Assembly (NCBI RefSeq): GCF_019976975.1
Contig: NZ_AP024630.1
Coordinates: 4,712,001-4,776,000, forward strand
Origin: Arthrobacter sp. NtRootA1
Lineage (GTDB): Bacteria; Actinomycetota; Actinomycetes; Actinomycetales; Micrococcaceae
DNA length: 64,000 bases
Reading direction: 5' to 3'
The notes below the pieces were generated by a model that was not told the origin of the DNA, made no database searches, and saw only the letters and a list, made by a program, of their open reading frames with translations. Each line of letters starts with the position of its first letter. Positions within the stretch are counted from its first letter, which is position 1. A program made the position numbers and the translations under genes. Below, one piece after another: positions 32,607 through 42,354 of this stretch.

Positions 32607-35605
32607 GGGTTGCCCTTCCCGGAGGCGGCAGTTTCAGCGGGCGCAGACTCGGCGACCCTGGTCTTTCCGGCCTTCGCGCCCTTCTCTTCAAAATGTTCGT
32701 CGATTTCGGCGCCCAGGCTGCGTAGAACGTCGAGCGCCAGGCCCACCACCACTATGTAGACGCCGATATCGAAGATCGTGGACGTGACGAACTTGACGTC
32801 CCCGAATACGGGCAGCCAAAACTCGATGATCGCGCTCTGGAACACCTGTCCGCCGAGGAGAAGGGGCACGAAACCGGACGCTGCGGCGGTCGCAAGTCCC
32901 GTCCCCAACAACGTTCCGGCACTCACTGTCGCCGCCTCGCTCAACTCGAAGCGTCCACCGGCAAGGTAGCGGATAGTGAGGGCGAGGCCTGCGGTCAAGC
33001 CGCCAGCGAAGCCACCCCCGGGCAGGTTGTGGCCCGCAAGGAGAAGATAGATGGAGAAGACGATCATCGAGTGGAAAATCAGCCGGGTGACCACTTCGAA
33101 GATGATGGATCTCCGCTCGGGGGCCAGCGTCCTGCCTGCAACGAGCCAGGCATCACGGGTCACGTCCGTGAACTTTCTCGCCAGGGCCAGCCGGGCGCCG
33201 TCGCGGGAGTCACGGTCGACGCCGGTGCGGCGCCCCACGCTGCCTTCCGGCACTGCCTCTGAGGTTCTGATGCGATCGCCGCGGCTACGCACGAAGATCA
33301 GGCTGGCAACGCCCGTAGCGGCAACCGCTAGGACCGAGATTTCGCCGAAGGTATCCCACGCGCGGATGTCCACGAGGGTCACGTTGACCACGTTCAAGCC
33401 GCCGCCGCCTTCGTAGGCCAGCCGTGGAAATTCAAGGGAGACAGGAGGGGCGACGCGGGCCCCCATGGCGTAGATAGCCACGAAGATCATAGTGATACCG
33501 AACGCCGCGCCGATGATCACGCGGATCACCCGGAGGCGGCCACCTGTCCGGTCCCGTAGTTCGGCGGGTAGGCTGCGCATTGCCAAAACGAAGGCCACGA
33601 GCACGATGGTCTCCACCAGCATCTGGGTAAGTGCGAGATCAGGTGCACCTTGCAGGGCAAACATGAGCGCAATGCCGTAACCAGTAACAGACACCATGAG
33701 CACCGCCAGGAACCGCTTGTTGGCGCGGACAGCAGCCAGGGCGCCGACCACGATACCCACTCCCGCGATCAACTGCAGCGGAGAGTTCGGATCGATGAAA
33801 TAGACGTCGTCGGGCAAAGGTTTGTTGTTCAGGAGCAGAGCCGCGAGCGGCACTGCGAAGGCAACCGTGAGGATGACCGTCAGATAGAAATACAGTGAAC
33901 CACGCTGGGTGCGGCCCGTGACCCACACTGCGACGTCGTCCAAAGCGCCAATCGTGTGTCGGTAGGCGCGGTCGCCGTCCACCCAATCGGGAACCAGGCT
34001 TTGCACCCGTGCAACAACGTTACGGCCGTAGAACATTGCGGCACCGGCCACAAAGGTGATCGCGGTCAGTCCCAGGGCGGGCGTGAGCCCATGCCACAAA
34101 GCCAGATGTCCGGCGTCGACGGCTTCCTCTCCATCCGCGAACAGCGCTGCGTAAGGCTGGATCCAACTATCGACCGGCGCGGGCCACAGCCCGTAAACAA
34201 TGGTGAGGAAGCTCAGGAGCGCGGGCGCGGCCAGGAAGGCGGGCCTGATGGCTTTGAAGGGCGTGCGCTCTATACCCGGCTTCGTGGCAAAGGCACCCCA
34301 CATAAAGCGGGCGCTGTAAGCGAAGGTGAGGATGGAACCGATCACGAGACCGATGAGGATCCAGATGCCCCAGCCCGGTGCGTCATGACCACTTCCATAG
34401 TGCACGAAGGCTTCAAAGACGGATTCCTTGGCCACGAAACCCGCCAGCGGCGGCACCCCCGCCATGGATGCAGCCGCAATCGCGGCCACAACCCCCAGGG
34501 CTCGTGAGGAGCGGAAGACGCCGGAGAGTTTCCGGATATCGCGCGTCCCGGACTGGTGGTCGATGATGCCGACCACCAGGAACAGCGCCGCCTTGAACAA
34601 GCCGTGGGCCAGCAGAAGCCCAAGCCCGGCAAGGGCGGCGTCAGGTCTGCCCAGGCCCACCACCATGGTGAGGAAACCCAGTTGGCTCACTGTTCCGTAG
34701 GCCAGGATGAGCTTGATATCGGTCTGGCGGAGGGCCCTGTATCCGCCCACCAACATAGTGGCCAAGCCGAGGCCCAGGACCACGGGGAGCCAGAACTGCG
34801 ATTCGGCGAATCCCGGCGCCAGGCGCGCGACGATGTAGATACCGGCCTTCACCATGGCTGCGGCATGCAGGTAGGCGCTTACTGGCGTTGGAGCCGCCAT
34901 GGCACCCGGAAGCCAGAAGTGGAAGGGGACCAGCGCCGATTTGGTCACGGCACCCACCAGGATGAGAACGACGGCGGCCCCCACCATCCCGCTTGTGGTG
35001 CCGTTAACGAGCGTCCCGGCTTGGTCGAGGATGGTGGAGATCCGGTAGCTTCCTGCGGCTTGGCCCAGGATGATGAGACCCACCAACATCGCCAACCCGC
35101 CCGCCGTCGTCACCATCAGCGCCTGCAGTGCAGAACGCCGTGCGGCCAGGCGGGTGCGGGCATAGCCGATGAGCAGGTAGGACAGGACAGTGGTGAGCTC
35201 CCAGAAGATGAACATCATGAGGAGGTCGTCGGACGTCACCAGGCCGAACATGGCACCGGCAAAAGCCAGGAGTTGGGCGCCGAACCCACCGAGCCCAGGG
35301 TCCTTGTTCTTGAAGTACCGGGCGCAATAGACCAGCACCAAAGAGCCAACGCCGAGGATGAGCAGTGACATGACCCAGGCGAGCGCATCCATCCTGAAGG
35401 CAAACTCGAGCTTCAGGTTCGGAATCCAGGGGAATACTTCTTCTATGCCGGCGCCGGAATATACGGGAGCGTGCTGGAGGACCAGCCAAATGAAGGCCAC
35501 CGCGGGAACCGCTGCGAGGACATAGAAGGCGTTCCGACCAAGTTTGCCAAAGATCAAGGGCGCCACAGTTGCCGCTACAAAGGTGATGGCGAGAACTGTG
35601 ATCAC
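32603..35605 (-). CDS. mnhA: Mrp/Mnh antiporter subunit A (fused A and B)
   Basis: 1000-residue NuoL-like subunit. FIFWELTTVLSYLLIGY carries the conserved helix 5 glutamate and SALVPFHFWLPGAMAAPTPV the following lysine/histidine region. The C-terminal 150 residues (LLAGHNLPGGGFAGGLTAGL, DIGVYIVVVGLALDVL) are the MnhB domain, so A and B are one polypeptide and no separate mnhB is needed. First gene of the operon, divergent from an MFS gene across 203 bp. The complex exchanges sodium or potassium for protons in pH and salt stress. Confidence 0.95.
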   Translation of the reverse strand: MITVLAITFVAATVAPLIFGKLGRNAFYVLAAVPAVAFIWLVLQHAPVYSGAGIEEVFPWIPNLKLEFAFRMDALAWVMSLLILGVGSLVLVYCARYFKNKDPGLGGFGAQLLAFAGAMFGLVTSDDLLMMFIFWELTTVLSYLLIGYARTRLAARRSALQALMVTTAGGLAMLVGLIILGQAAGSYRISTILDQAGTLVNGTTSGMVGAAVVLILVGAVTKSALVPFHFWLPGAMAAPTPVSAYLHAAAMVKAGIYIVARLAPGFAESQFWLPVVLGLGLATMLVGGYRALRQTDIKLILAYGTVSQLGFLTMVVGLGRPDAALAGLGLLLAHGLFKAALFLVVGIIDHQSGTRDIRKLSGVFRSSRALGVVAAIAAASMAGVPPLAGFVAKESVFEAFVHYGSGHDAPGWGIWILIGLVIGSILTFAYSARFMWGAFATKPGIERTPFKAIRPAFLAAPALLSFLTIVYGLWPAPVDSWIQPYAALFADGEEAVDAGHLALWHGLTPALGLTAITFVAGAAMFYGRNVVARVQSLVPDWVDGDRAYRHTIGALDDVAVWVTGRTQRGSLYFYLTVILTVAFAVPLAALLLNNKPLPDDVYFIDPNSPLQLIAGVGIVVGALAAVRANKRFLAVLMVSVTGYGIALMFALQGAPDLALTQMLVETIVLVAFVLAMRSLPAELRDRTGGRLRVIRVIIGAAFGITMIFVAIYAMGARVAPPVSLEFPRLAYEGGGGLNVVNVTLVDIRAWDTFGEISVLAVAATGVASLIFVRSRGDRIRTSEAVPEGSVGRRTGVDRDSRDGARLALARKFTDVTRDAWLVAGRTLAPERRSIIFEVVTRLIFHSMIVFSIYLLLAGHNLPGGGFAGGLTAGLALTIRYLAGGRFELSEAATVSAGTLLGTGLATAAASGFVPLLLGGQVFQSAIIEFWLPVFGDVKFVTSTIFDIGVYIVVVGLALDVLRSLGAEIDEHFEEKGAKAGKTRVAESAPAETAASGKGNP

Positions 35606-35808
35606 TGTTTTCTCCGCAAAGTCAGAAACGAATTGTCAAAAGTTGGAGCAGGCGGTCATACGTTGGGTTCAGTTGGACCAGTTTATCAAGGGGCCCGGAC
35701 AGTTTTTGGCCGGAGCCGATGGGGCCTGCGGATGAATTCCCCCTGCGTTATTCACATAGCGGTCTGTCATCTGTCCGTCGCTGTCAGAGTCCCGATAGCA
35801 TTCAGGCT

Positions 35809-37212
35809 ATGAACGCGGCCGCAGTTCCCGAAGCCTCCCACCCAGCATCCGAGCTTGCCTCCGGACCTGCTTCCTCCAAGAAGGGCCAAATCCTTGCCTG
35901 GGCGTCTTGGGACTGGGGCTCTGCTGCCTTTAACGCGATCATGACCACGTTCGTCTTCACGGTGTACCTGACCTCCTCTGCCTTCGGCGGCGAGGACGCT
36001 GCATCTGCCGCGCTAGGTGCCGCTTTGGCCGTCGCGGGCCTGGCCATCGCGTTGCTGGCACCGGTGACGGGCCAACGTTCGGATGCGGGCGGCCGACGCA
36101 AGCTCTGGCTCGGAGTCAACACTGCGGCCACAGCCGTCCTCACGGCCCTGTGCTTCTTTGTGTTCCCGCAGCCAGGATTCCTCCTGCTAGGTGTCTGCCT
36201 GATTGCGCTTGCCAATATTTTCTTTGAGTTTGCCGGCGTGAACTACAACGCCATGCTGGCCCAAATCTCCACCCCCAAAAACATCGGCAAGGTCAGCGGC
36301 TTTGGTTGGGGCATGGGATACCTCGGTGGGATCGTGGCGTTGTTGCTGGTCCTGCAACTGTTCGTCCAGCCGTCTTTCGAATGGTTCGGTGCATCCACGG
36401 AAGAATCACTGAACATCCGGCTTGTGGCCATTTTCTCGGCCCTGTGGTTCTTCATTTTCGCCCTTCCCGTGCTGTTCGCCGTTCCGGAAGTTTCCGTGAA
36501 AAAGGACTCTGCGTCCTTGGGATTCATAGCGTCGTACAAGCTGCTGCTCCGGCGCATCGCGGCCATCTATCGCACCAGTCCCCACACCATTTACTTTCTG
36601 CTATCCAGCGCGATCTTCCGCGACGGCCTTGCTGCAGTCTTCACGTTCGGCGGGGTGATCGCGGCCGGGACCTTTGGTTTCGAACTCAAGGAAGTTATCT
36701 TCTTCGCGATTTTCGGCAACGTCGTGGCAGCGGTTGGCGCCATCATCGGTGGCTTCCTTGACGACAAGATCGGACCCAAGGCAGTCATCGTGCTTTCCTT
36801 GGTGGGTCTGCTGATCGCGGGCACGTTTATCCTGGTGCTTGGCAACGGAAACTACGTGTTCTTTGGAACCAGCTGGCCTGCCGCCAATACGTTCTGGATC
36901 TTCGGCCTGCTGCTGTGCCTTTTTGTTGGGCCAGCCCAGTCTTCGTCAAGGGCCTTCCTGGCCAGGCTAGCCCCGGACGGCGAGTCGGGAGAACTCTTCG
37001 GGCTATACGCCACCACGGGCCGGGCTGTCAGCTTCCTGGCTCCCACCCTCTTCACCCTGTGCATCACAATTGCCGCTCCGATTGTTGAAGAAGGTGGAGC
37101 CCAGCGATGGGGCATCCTCGGCATTATGGTTGTCCTGCTTGCCGGCCTCCTGGTGATCCTGCCAGTGAAGCCGCCCAGCAAGACCCAAATCGCCGTGGTA
37201 CCGGATCACTGA
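35809..37212 (+). CDS. MFS transporter, UMF1/Atg22-like
   Basis: 467-residue 12-helix permease. WASWDWGSAAFNAIMTTFVF at the first helix and VNYNAMLAQISTPKNIGKVS in the middle are UMF1/Atg22-like features; NALLPDL in yeast homologues corresponds to NYNAMLAQI. Substrate is unknown; Atg22 relatives move amino acids. ATG at 35809 is used because the longer frame is only a spurious upstream extension. Stands alone between the divergent Mrp operon and the khtT gene. Confidence 0.85.
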   Translation: MNAAAVPEASHPASELASGPASSKKGQILAWASWDWGSAAFNAIMTTFVFTVYLTSSAFGGEDAASAALGAALAVAGLAIALLAPVTGQRSDAGGRRKLWLGVNTAATAVLTALCFFVFPQPGFLLLGVCLIALANIFFEFAGVNYNAMLAQISTPKNIGKVSGFGWGMGYLGGIVALLLVLQLFVQPSFEWFGASTEESLNIRLVAIFSALWFFIFALPVLFAVPEVSVKKDSASLGFIASYKLLLRRIAAIYRTSPHTIYFLLSSAIFRDGLAAVFTFGGVIAAGTFGFELKEVIFFAIFGNVVAAVGAIIGGFLDDKIGPKAVIVLSLVGLLIAGTFILVLGNGNYVFFGTSWPAANTFWIFGLLLCLFVGPAQSSSRAFLARLAPDGESGELFGLYATTGRAVSFLAPTLFTLCITIAAPIVEEGGAQRWGILGIMVVLLAGLLVILPVKPPSKTQIAVVPDH

Positions 37213-37277
37213 CTTCACTGCAACAGCTGAGCGCGAACGCCGTACCAGTGCAGTTCCAACAGAGTTAGGGTGGAGAT

Positions 37278-37760
37278 ATGAACGTGGATGAGACTGAACT
37301 CCCGGGCCTTGGGGTCCGTAAGGATTTCGTCACGGCCTCTGGCCGTCGCATCGGTGTCGTGGAGCTTCGCGAGGGCGAGACGGAGCTCTTCGTGTCCACT
37401 TGGGATGACCCGGACACCTGCCAGGCGTCCATTCCCCTTACGGCCGATGAAGCCGCAACCCTGGGCAACCTCCTGGGCGGGCAACACATCGCCATGCGCC
37501 TGGCAGAGGCCCACCGGGAGATACCAGGCATCGTGACCCGCCAGTTCTCCATCACCCCTGACTCCCCGTTCGTGAACCAGCCCATGGGCAAAGCCCAGGT
37601 CCGCACCCGCAGTGGCGTTTCGATCGTCGCGATTATGCGCGAAGGCGAGGTCGTCCCCTCGCCCGCACCCGACGTCGTACTTCACACGGGTGATTTGCTC
37701 GTTGCGGTTGGCACCCAGGAAGGCCTCGACACGGCGGCCGATATCCTCCGCAACGGCTGA
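37278..37760 (+). CDS. khtT: TrkA-C domain regulatory subunit of cation/proton antiporter
   Basis: 160-residue cytosolic protein with a C-terminal RCK_C domain: AQVRTRSGVSIVAIMREGEV, then PDVVLHTGDLLVAVGTQEGL, the usual ligand-binding fold. It is followed 6 bp later by a KefB-type antiporter, the arrangement of KhtTU, in which KhtT gates potassium efflux by KhtU in response to nucleotides. Ligand not visible. Confidence 0.88.
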   Translation: MNVDETELPGLGVRKDFVTASGRRIGVVELREGETELFVSTWDDPDTCQASIPLTADEAATLGNLLGGQHIAMRLAEAHREIPGIVTRQFSITPDSPFVNQPMGKAQVRTRSGVSIVAIMREGEVVPSPAPDVVLHTGDLLVAVGTQEGLDTAADILRNG

Positions 37761-37766
37761 CCCACC

Positions 37767-38966
37767 ATGGATCCGCTCGCACTAGCCCTCGTTGAACTGG
37801 GGGCCGTCGTCTTCTGCCTCGGTCTCCTTGCTCGACTAGCGGGCCGGATTGGCATGTCCCCCATTCCGCTTTACCTGCTGGGTGGCTTGGCCTTCGGTGC
37901 AGGCGGCTTCGTCAAATTGGATGGCATGCATGAATTCGCCCATCTTTCGGGCGAAATCGGCGTCATCCTGCTGCTGTTGATGCTCGGATTGGAATACACC
38001 GCATCCGAACTCGTCACCGGACTCAGACGCTCATGGCAGGCCGGTGTCCTGGACTTCGTCCTGAATTTCCTCCCCGGCGCCGGAATTGCCGTTCTTCTGG
38101 GCTGGGGTCTTGTGGGCGCCATCGTGATGGGTGGCGTTACCTATATCTCGTCCTCAGGAATCGCGGCGAAGGTCATCACGGACCTAGGGCGTATCGGTAA
38201 CCGCGAAACTCCCGTGGTGCTTTCCATCCTCGTTTTCGAGGACCTGGCCATGGCCATATACCTACCCATTCTCACTGCCATCCTGGCCGGTGTTGGGTTC
38301 CTGGGTGGGTTGCAGACGGTGGGCATCGCGCTGGCTGTCGTCACGGTAGTCCTGATGATCGCGCTCAAACACGGGCACCGCGTCTCCCAAGCCGTTCACA
38401 GCGAGAACTCGGAAGTGTTTCTGCTGAACGTGCTCGGCCTGGCCCTCCTGGTTTCCGGTATCGCCTCCGCCCTGCAGGTCTCAGCCGCTGTGGGTGCATT
38501 CATGTTGGGCATCGCCATCTCCGGCGCCACGGCCCACAATGCGACCCGCATCCTTGAACCCCTGAGGGACTTGTTTGCCGCAATCTTCTTCGTTGCCTTC
38601 GGCCTCAATACGGACCCAACGTCCATCCCGCCGGTCCTGGGCTGGGCGCTGCTCCTCGCCCTGCTGACAACTGCCACGAAAATGTTCACGGGATTCTGGG
38701 CAGCCAAACGCGCAGGCATCGCAATGCCGGGCCGCTTCCGTGCGGGAGCGGCCCTGATTGCGCGTGGTGAATTCTCTATCGTCATTGCTGGCTTGGCGGT
38801 GGCCTCGGGAGCCGTACCGGACGAGGTCGCAGCCTTGGCTACGGCTTACGTCCTTATCATGGCCATCACGGGTCCGCTGGCGGCTCGCTTCGTGGAACCT
38901 GTGGTCAAGGCACTGCGCAGGAGCCCGCGCACACCGCCGCGGACTGCCGAGCGCGCCAGCGCCTGA
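37767..38966 (+). CDS. khtU: Monovalent cation/proton antiporter (CPA2, KhtU-like)
   Basis: 399-residue membrane protein with about 12 helices of the KefB/CPA2 family. LSGEIGVILLLLMLGLEYT and VLSILVFEDLAMAIYLPILT hold the conserved acidic residues of the ion path (FEDL motif). It lacks the C-terminal TrkA-N part; the separate KhtT subunit replaces it. Probable potassium/proton efflux. Confidence 0.9.
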   Translation: MDPLALALVELGAVVFCLGLLARLAGRIGMSPIPLYLLGGLAFGAGGFVKLDGMHEFAHLSGEIGVILLLLMLGLEYTASELVTGLRRSWQAGVLDFVLNFLPGAGIAVLLGWGLVGAIVMGGVTYISSSGIAAKVITDLGRIGNRETPVVLSILVFEDLAMAIYLPILTAILAGVGFLGGLQTVGIALAVVTVVLMIALKHGHRVSQAVHSENSEVFLLNVLGLALLVSGIASALQVSAAVGAFMLGIAISGATAHNATRILEPLRDLFAAIFFVAFGLNTDPTSIPPVLGWALLLALLTTATKMFTGFWAAKRAGIAMPGRFRAGAALIARGEFSIVIAGLAVASGAVPDEVAALATAYVLIMAITGPLAARFVEPVVKALRRSPRTPPRTAERASA

Positions 38967-39012
38967 CGGGTAGCGCTGAACGCTTGGCGCCTGACGCCCA
39001 GCCTGTTTCCGG

Positions 39013-39588
39013 CTAGATCGCCGTCCGGTGGAAATTCTGGTGGCTTCGGCTGGCGGTCGGTCCGCGCTGGCCCTGATAGCGGTTGCCGTACTCACCGGAA
39101 CCGTAGGGGTGTTCCGCTGAGGACGTCAGGCGGAAGAAGCACAACTGGCCGATCTTCATGCCCGGCCATAGCTTAATGGGCAGCGTCGCCACGTTGGAAA
39201 GTTCCAGCGTGACGTGTCCGGAGAACCCCGGATCGATGAAGCCGGCGGTGGAGTGCGTCAACAAACCAAGCCGGCCGAGGGAAGACTTACCCTCAAGCCG
39301 GGCAGCGATGTCATCAGGCAGGCTGACGGTCTCATAGGTTGACCCCAATACGAATTCACCCGGGTGCAGGATGAAAGGCTCATTGCCTTCAACCTCCACC
39401 AGCCGGGTCAGTTCGGGCTGCTCCTCGGCGGGGTCGATGTGGGCATATTTGTGGTTGTCGAAGAGCCGGAAAAACCGGTCGATCCGCACGTCCACGGAAG
39501 ACGGCTGAACCATCGCGGGATCGTACGGTTCAAGGACAATCCGTTGGGAGTCTATTTCGGCACGAATATCGCGGTCAGAGATCAGCAC
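39013..39588 (-). CDS. dcd: dCTP deaminase
   Basis: 191-residue enzyme that deaminates dCTP; actinobacterial forms may also hydrolyse the dUTP to dUMP. LISDRDIRAEID at the start, GKSSLGRLGLLTHSTAGFID and PGFSGHVTLELSN carry the nucleotide-binding and catalytic residues (A-G-F-I-D-P-G-F and the glutamate of LELSN). GTG at 39588 gives exactly the usual family length; longer frames are spurious. Confidence 0.95.
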   Translation of the reverse strand: MLISDRDIRAEIDSQRIVLEPYDPAMVQPSSVDVRIDRFFRLFDNHKYAHIDPAEEQPELTRLVEVEGNEPFILHPGEFVLGSTYETVSLPDDIAARLEGKSSLGRLGLLTHSTAGFIDPGFSGHVTLELSNVATLPIKLWPGMKIGQLCFFRLTSSAEHPYGSGEYGNRYQGQRGPTASRSHQNFHRTAI

Positions 39589-39610
39589 AGCATCAAAAAT
39601 ACCCCATGCA

Positions 39611-39639
39611 TTGTCCGCGCCGCCCCATGGGACTATAGT
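39611..39639 (+). promoter_or_regulatory. Sigma-70-type promoter of the CAP-domain gene
   Basis: TTGTCC and TATAGT separated by 17 bp, about 60 bp before the preferred GTG start. The -35 box overlaps an alternative TTG start, which argues against that start. Confidence 0.6.
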
Positions 39640-39697
39640 TCCCGGACATGTAAAGCCGCGCCCGTACTTGGGGGCCACGAGCATTCGCGGGGTTATT

Positions 39698-41680
39698 GTG
39701 GGGAAATTGTCAGCGCCTGCGGCTATCGTGCTGGCTGGCGCGCTTGCCATATTGGTAGCCGCGTCCAGCCAAATCCTGCCAGCTACAGAGGCCCTACCGG
39801 GCGGCGGCACTACTTCTTCGGGCAGCGTCCCTTCCGGCCTCACGGCCCCTGAAACGAGTACGACGCCGGCCCCCGCACCGTTGGACGCGACCCCCGCCGC
39901 CAGCGAAGAAGCTGGTGACCCTACAACGGGCCCGGAGACAGCTCCCGGTTCCGAAAGTGGTGCGCCGAGCAGACCGGTCGCAGTAGATCCGATGGTTGAG
40001 ACGCCCCCTCCGGTGCCGAACATCGGGCCCTCATGGGGCCCGGACGATCCTTCCTCGTACGGCACTCCCTCCGCGAGTCCGGAGGCCAACGAACCAGCCG
40101 TCCCGAGTCCTCCCGCCTCTGCACCGTCGTCGGCTCCTCCCACCGTTCCAACGCCGACGGCACCCGCCGCGGGACCTGGCCCGTCGGAGTCACCGACGCC
40201 AACAGCGCTACCAACTCAAACCACGTCACCGCCAACACCCTCAGCAACTCCAACATCTACGCCGTCACAAACGGCTTCCGCGCCGTCACCAACGCCAACC
40301 CCACCGACACCCTCACCATCTTCAACGCCAGCCCCACCCACACCCTCACCAACCCCCACGCCCTTCCCCGGGAAGACCCCGAACAGCGATGCGGATCCGG
40401 ACAACGGTGCCCTCGCGCTTCTCCCTGACGACAACACCGCGGCTATCTTGACCGTGTTCAACGCCATCAACAGCTACCGCGCTTCTTTGGGTCTGGCCCC
40501 GGTGAAGTACCACGCAACCGTGGCGAGCATGGCGCAGGAATGGTCGAACAGCATCGCCAGCCGCGAAGTGATCCAGCACAGGCCGAACTTCTGGACGGAC
40601 CCACGCGCGCTTAACCCGACCAACGGTGCGGGTGAGGTCATTGCCGTTCGATGGGATCGTGACGCTGCCCAACTGGTGGAGTGGTGGAAGGGCTCCCCCG
40701 GTCACGACGCCTTGCTGCGCGATCCGCGCTTCAATGTGATGGGCATCGGAATCACGTACACGGACGGCAATTGGCAAACAACGCCCAACCGCTACACACT
40801 GTGGGGCGTGGTGAACTTCTTCGGCTACACCACGCTGCCCGCCGGAACCACTACGCGCCCAGGCGGGACTGTCACGCCGCCCACGGATCCTGTGGGTGTG
40901 TGCGAACCCGGCGGCAAGTACCAGCCGCCTACCGTGGATCTGAGTGCGGCGGCCATCCGCAGCGCTGCAGACCTTGTATCCATCAGCCCGGACGGAACGG
41001 TCTATTCCTACCCGTCCCTGGGTAACGCCAAATACGGCACGGCCCGCAAGATCGGAATCGGTTTCACCGGGTTGAAGGAGTTGTTCGTTTCCGATTGGGA
41101 CCGCGACGGCGTCTTTGACCTCATCGCCCAACGCCTGGACGGAGCGCTCCTGGTGTACCCGGGCAGGCAGTCAGGCGGCTTCGGATCGCCCGGAGTCCTG
41201 GGCCAGGGGTGGGAGTCCCTGAACATAGCCGTGGGTACTTGGTGTGCAAACAACCGTCTCCCGCAAATTGTGGCCATGGATGCATCCGGCGGCCTCTGGT
41301 TCTACAAGAATTCCGGAATGACGTACATACGAACCCAGGCAGCAATCGGAACAGGCAACAAGGCCGTGCGGCTCAGCATGGTGGACTACAACGCCGATGG
41401 TTTCCAGGACCTCCTCACGGTCGAGCCCAATGGTTACCTGAGGCTGTACCGCGGCAGCGGGCTGGCCATCCCGAAGCAGGAGGCCAGGCCTGTGGTGGGT
41501 GCGGAGTGGACCGACTACACCGGTTTGCGTTCACTTCAAGGAGTGACCGGCTCAAACACCACGGGCGTCGCGGGCCTTGGCACCAATGGAGTATTGGAGT
41601 ATTGGGACCTCACCTCGGGAGGACTGACGACGCCGGTCATCGTCGGGGGCGGTTGGAGCGGCTTCAAGCTCGCCCAGTAG
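39698..41680 (+). CDS. Secreted CAP/SCP-domain protein with C-terminal FG-GAP-like repeats
   Basis: About 660-residue exported protein. A hydrophobic signal segment (AAIVLAGALAILVAASS) is followed by about 200 residues rich in Pro, Thr and Ser, a wall-spanning type linker. Then comes a CAP/SCP domain (NSYRASLGLAPVKYHATVAS, WWKGSPGHDALLRDPRF) and a final 240 residues of repeats such as LFVSDWDRDGVFDLIAQRLD, ending GGGWSGFKLAQ. Bacterial CAP proteins have unclear activity. The repeat module is shared with the VanY-type protein 0.7 kb downstream, suggesting a common wall or ligand-binding anchor. GTG at 39698 chosen over TTG at 39611 because of the promoter position. Confidence 0.85.
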   Translation: MGKLSAPAAIVLAGALAILVAASSQILPATEALPGGGTTSSGSVPSGLTAPETSTTPAPAPLDATPAASEEAGDPTTGPETAPGSESGAPSRPVAVDPMVETPPPVPNIGPSWGPDDPSSYGTPSASPEANEPAVPSPPASAPSSAPPTVPTPTAPAAGPGPSESPTPTALPTQTTSPPTPSATPTSTPSQTASAPSPTPTPPTPSPSSTPAPPTPSPTPTPFPGKTPNSDADPDNGALALLPDDNTAAILTVFNAINSYRASLGLAPVKYHATVASMAQEWSNSIASREVIQHRPNFWTDPRALNPTNGAGEVIAVRWDRDAAQLVEWWKGSPGHDALLRDPRFNVMGIGITYTDGNWQTTPNRYTLWGVVNFFGYTTLPAGTTTRPGGTVTPPTDPVGVCEPGGKYQPPTVDLSAAAIRSAADLVSISPDGTVYSYPSLGNAKYGTARKIGIGFTGLKELFVSDWDRDGVFDLIAQRLDGALLVYPGRQSGGFGSPGVLGQGWESLNIAVGTWCANNRLPQIVAMDASGGLWFYKNSGMTYIRTQAAIGTGNKAVRLSMVDYNADGFQDLLTVEPNGYLRLYRGSGLAIPKQEARPVVGAEWTDYTGLRSLQGVTGSNTTGVAGLGTNGVLEYWDLTSGGLTTPVIVGGGWSGFKLAQ

Positions 41681-41695
41681 TGAACAACCCAGCGA

Positions 41696-42139
41696 TCAAA
41701 CCGTCTGGCCGGACTCAATCACGGTCTTGAGCTGCTCCAACTGGGCAACTTCACTTTCCATGGTTTTTTGGATCATGCTGTTCATGAGTTTTTGCAAGCC
41801 CTTGGGGTGGTACTCCAGGGCGAACCTGAGCCGGGTGGTCTTGCCTTCGGTGCTGAGGTAATAGCCGCCGGTGGGCCGGGCGGGTCCGGCCACCACGGCG
41901 AAGCGGACTTCCGCGCCCGGCCGGGCCTCCGTGATCTCGAAGTCAGCGGCGATCGGCCGTCCTCCCGGGCCAGTAAGGGTCTGCTGATAAACCGCGCCCT
42001 TCTGGCCACGGACACCGGATCGAAGCGAGATGCTGCGCACGCCCGAACGCCAGAGCGAGTTGTTCATACCATCCATGAGGAATCCATAGACGGTCATGGC
42101 ATCCCTGCTGATCACCACTTCATAAGCTGCAAATGCCAC
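41696..42139 (-). CDS. SRPBCC-fold protein
   Basis: 147-residue protein with features of the SRPBCC/polyketide cyclase-like superfamily: FAAYEVVISRDAMTVYGFLM at the start, GGRPIAADFEITEARPGAEV in the middle and a long C-terminal helix (PKGLQKLMNSMIQKTMESEV). Such domains bind hydrophobic ligands. GTG at 42139 with AGAGG 5 bp upstream. Lies between the two secreted wall proteins but opposite in direction; no link can be shown. Confidence 0.8.
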   Translation of the reverse strand: MAFAAYEVVISRDAMTVYGFLMDGMNNSLWRSGVRSISLRSGVRGQKGAVYQQTLTGPGGRPIAADFEITEARPGAEVRFAVVAGPARPTGGYYLSTEGKTTRLRFALEYHPKGLQKLMNSMIQKTMESEVAQLEQLKTVIESGQTV

Positions 42140-42291
42140 GGAAACCTCTTTCGGCGTACGGTTCGAATGTCGTAGCCCGGTTCCCCATACACTGCAGCTA
42201 ACACCTTCAGAATAGTCAGCCGCGCTTGCCTGCGACACACGACAAACGAGCCTTGACCGAATGGTTACCTGGCGGTGTATCTGAGACACAG

Positions 42292-42320
42292 CTGACACAT
42301 AGTCCCGGGCCGGGTAGAGT
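42292..42320 (+). promoter_or_regulatory. Promoter candidate for the VanY-type gene
   Basis: CTGACA and TAGAGT separated by 17 bp, 35 bp before the ATG. Boxes are each one or two bases from consensus. Confidence 0.45.
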
Positions 42321-42354
42321 TCGTGCCGCTGGCAAAAACCAAATTGGGGGCGTA

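Noticed and set aside
29324..35605. Mrp operon as an unusual system
   Set aside because: Gene order A(B)-C-D-E-F-G with small overlaps is the standard arrangement.
39611..39697. TTG start for the CAP-domain protein
   Set aside because: The TTG is part of a good -35 box, so transcription should begin downstream of it.
40190..40400. Alternative long frames in the Pro/Thr-rich linker of the CAP protein
   Set aside because: They result from low-complexity codon repeats; only one frame joins the signal segment and the CAP domain.
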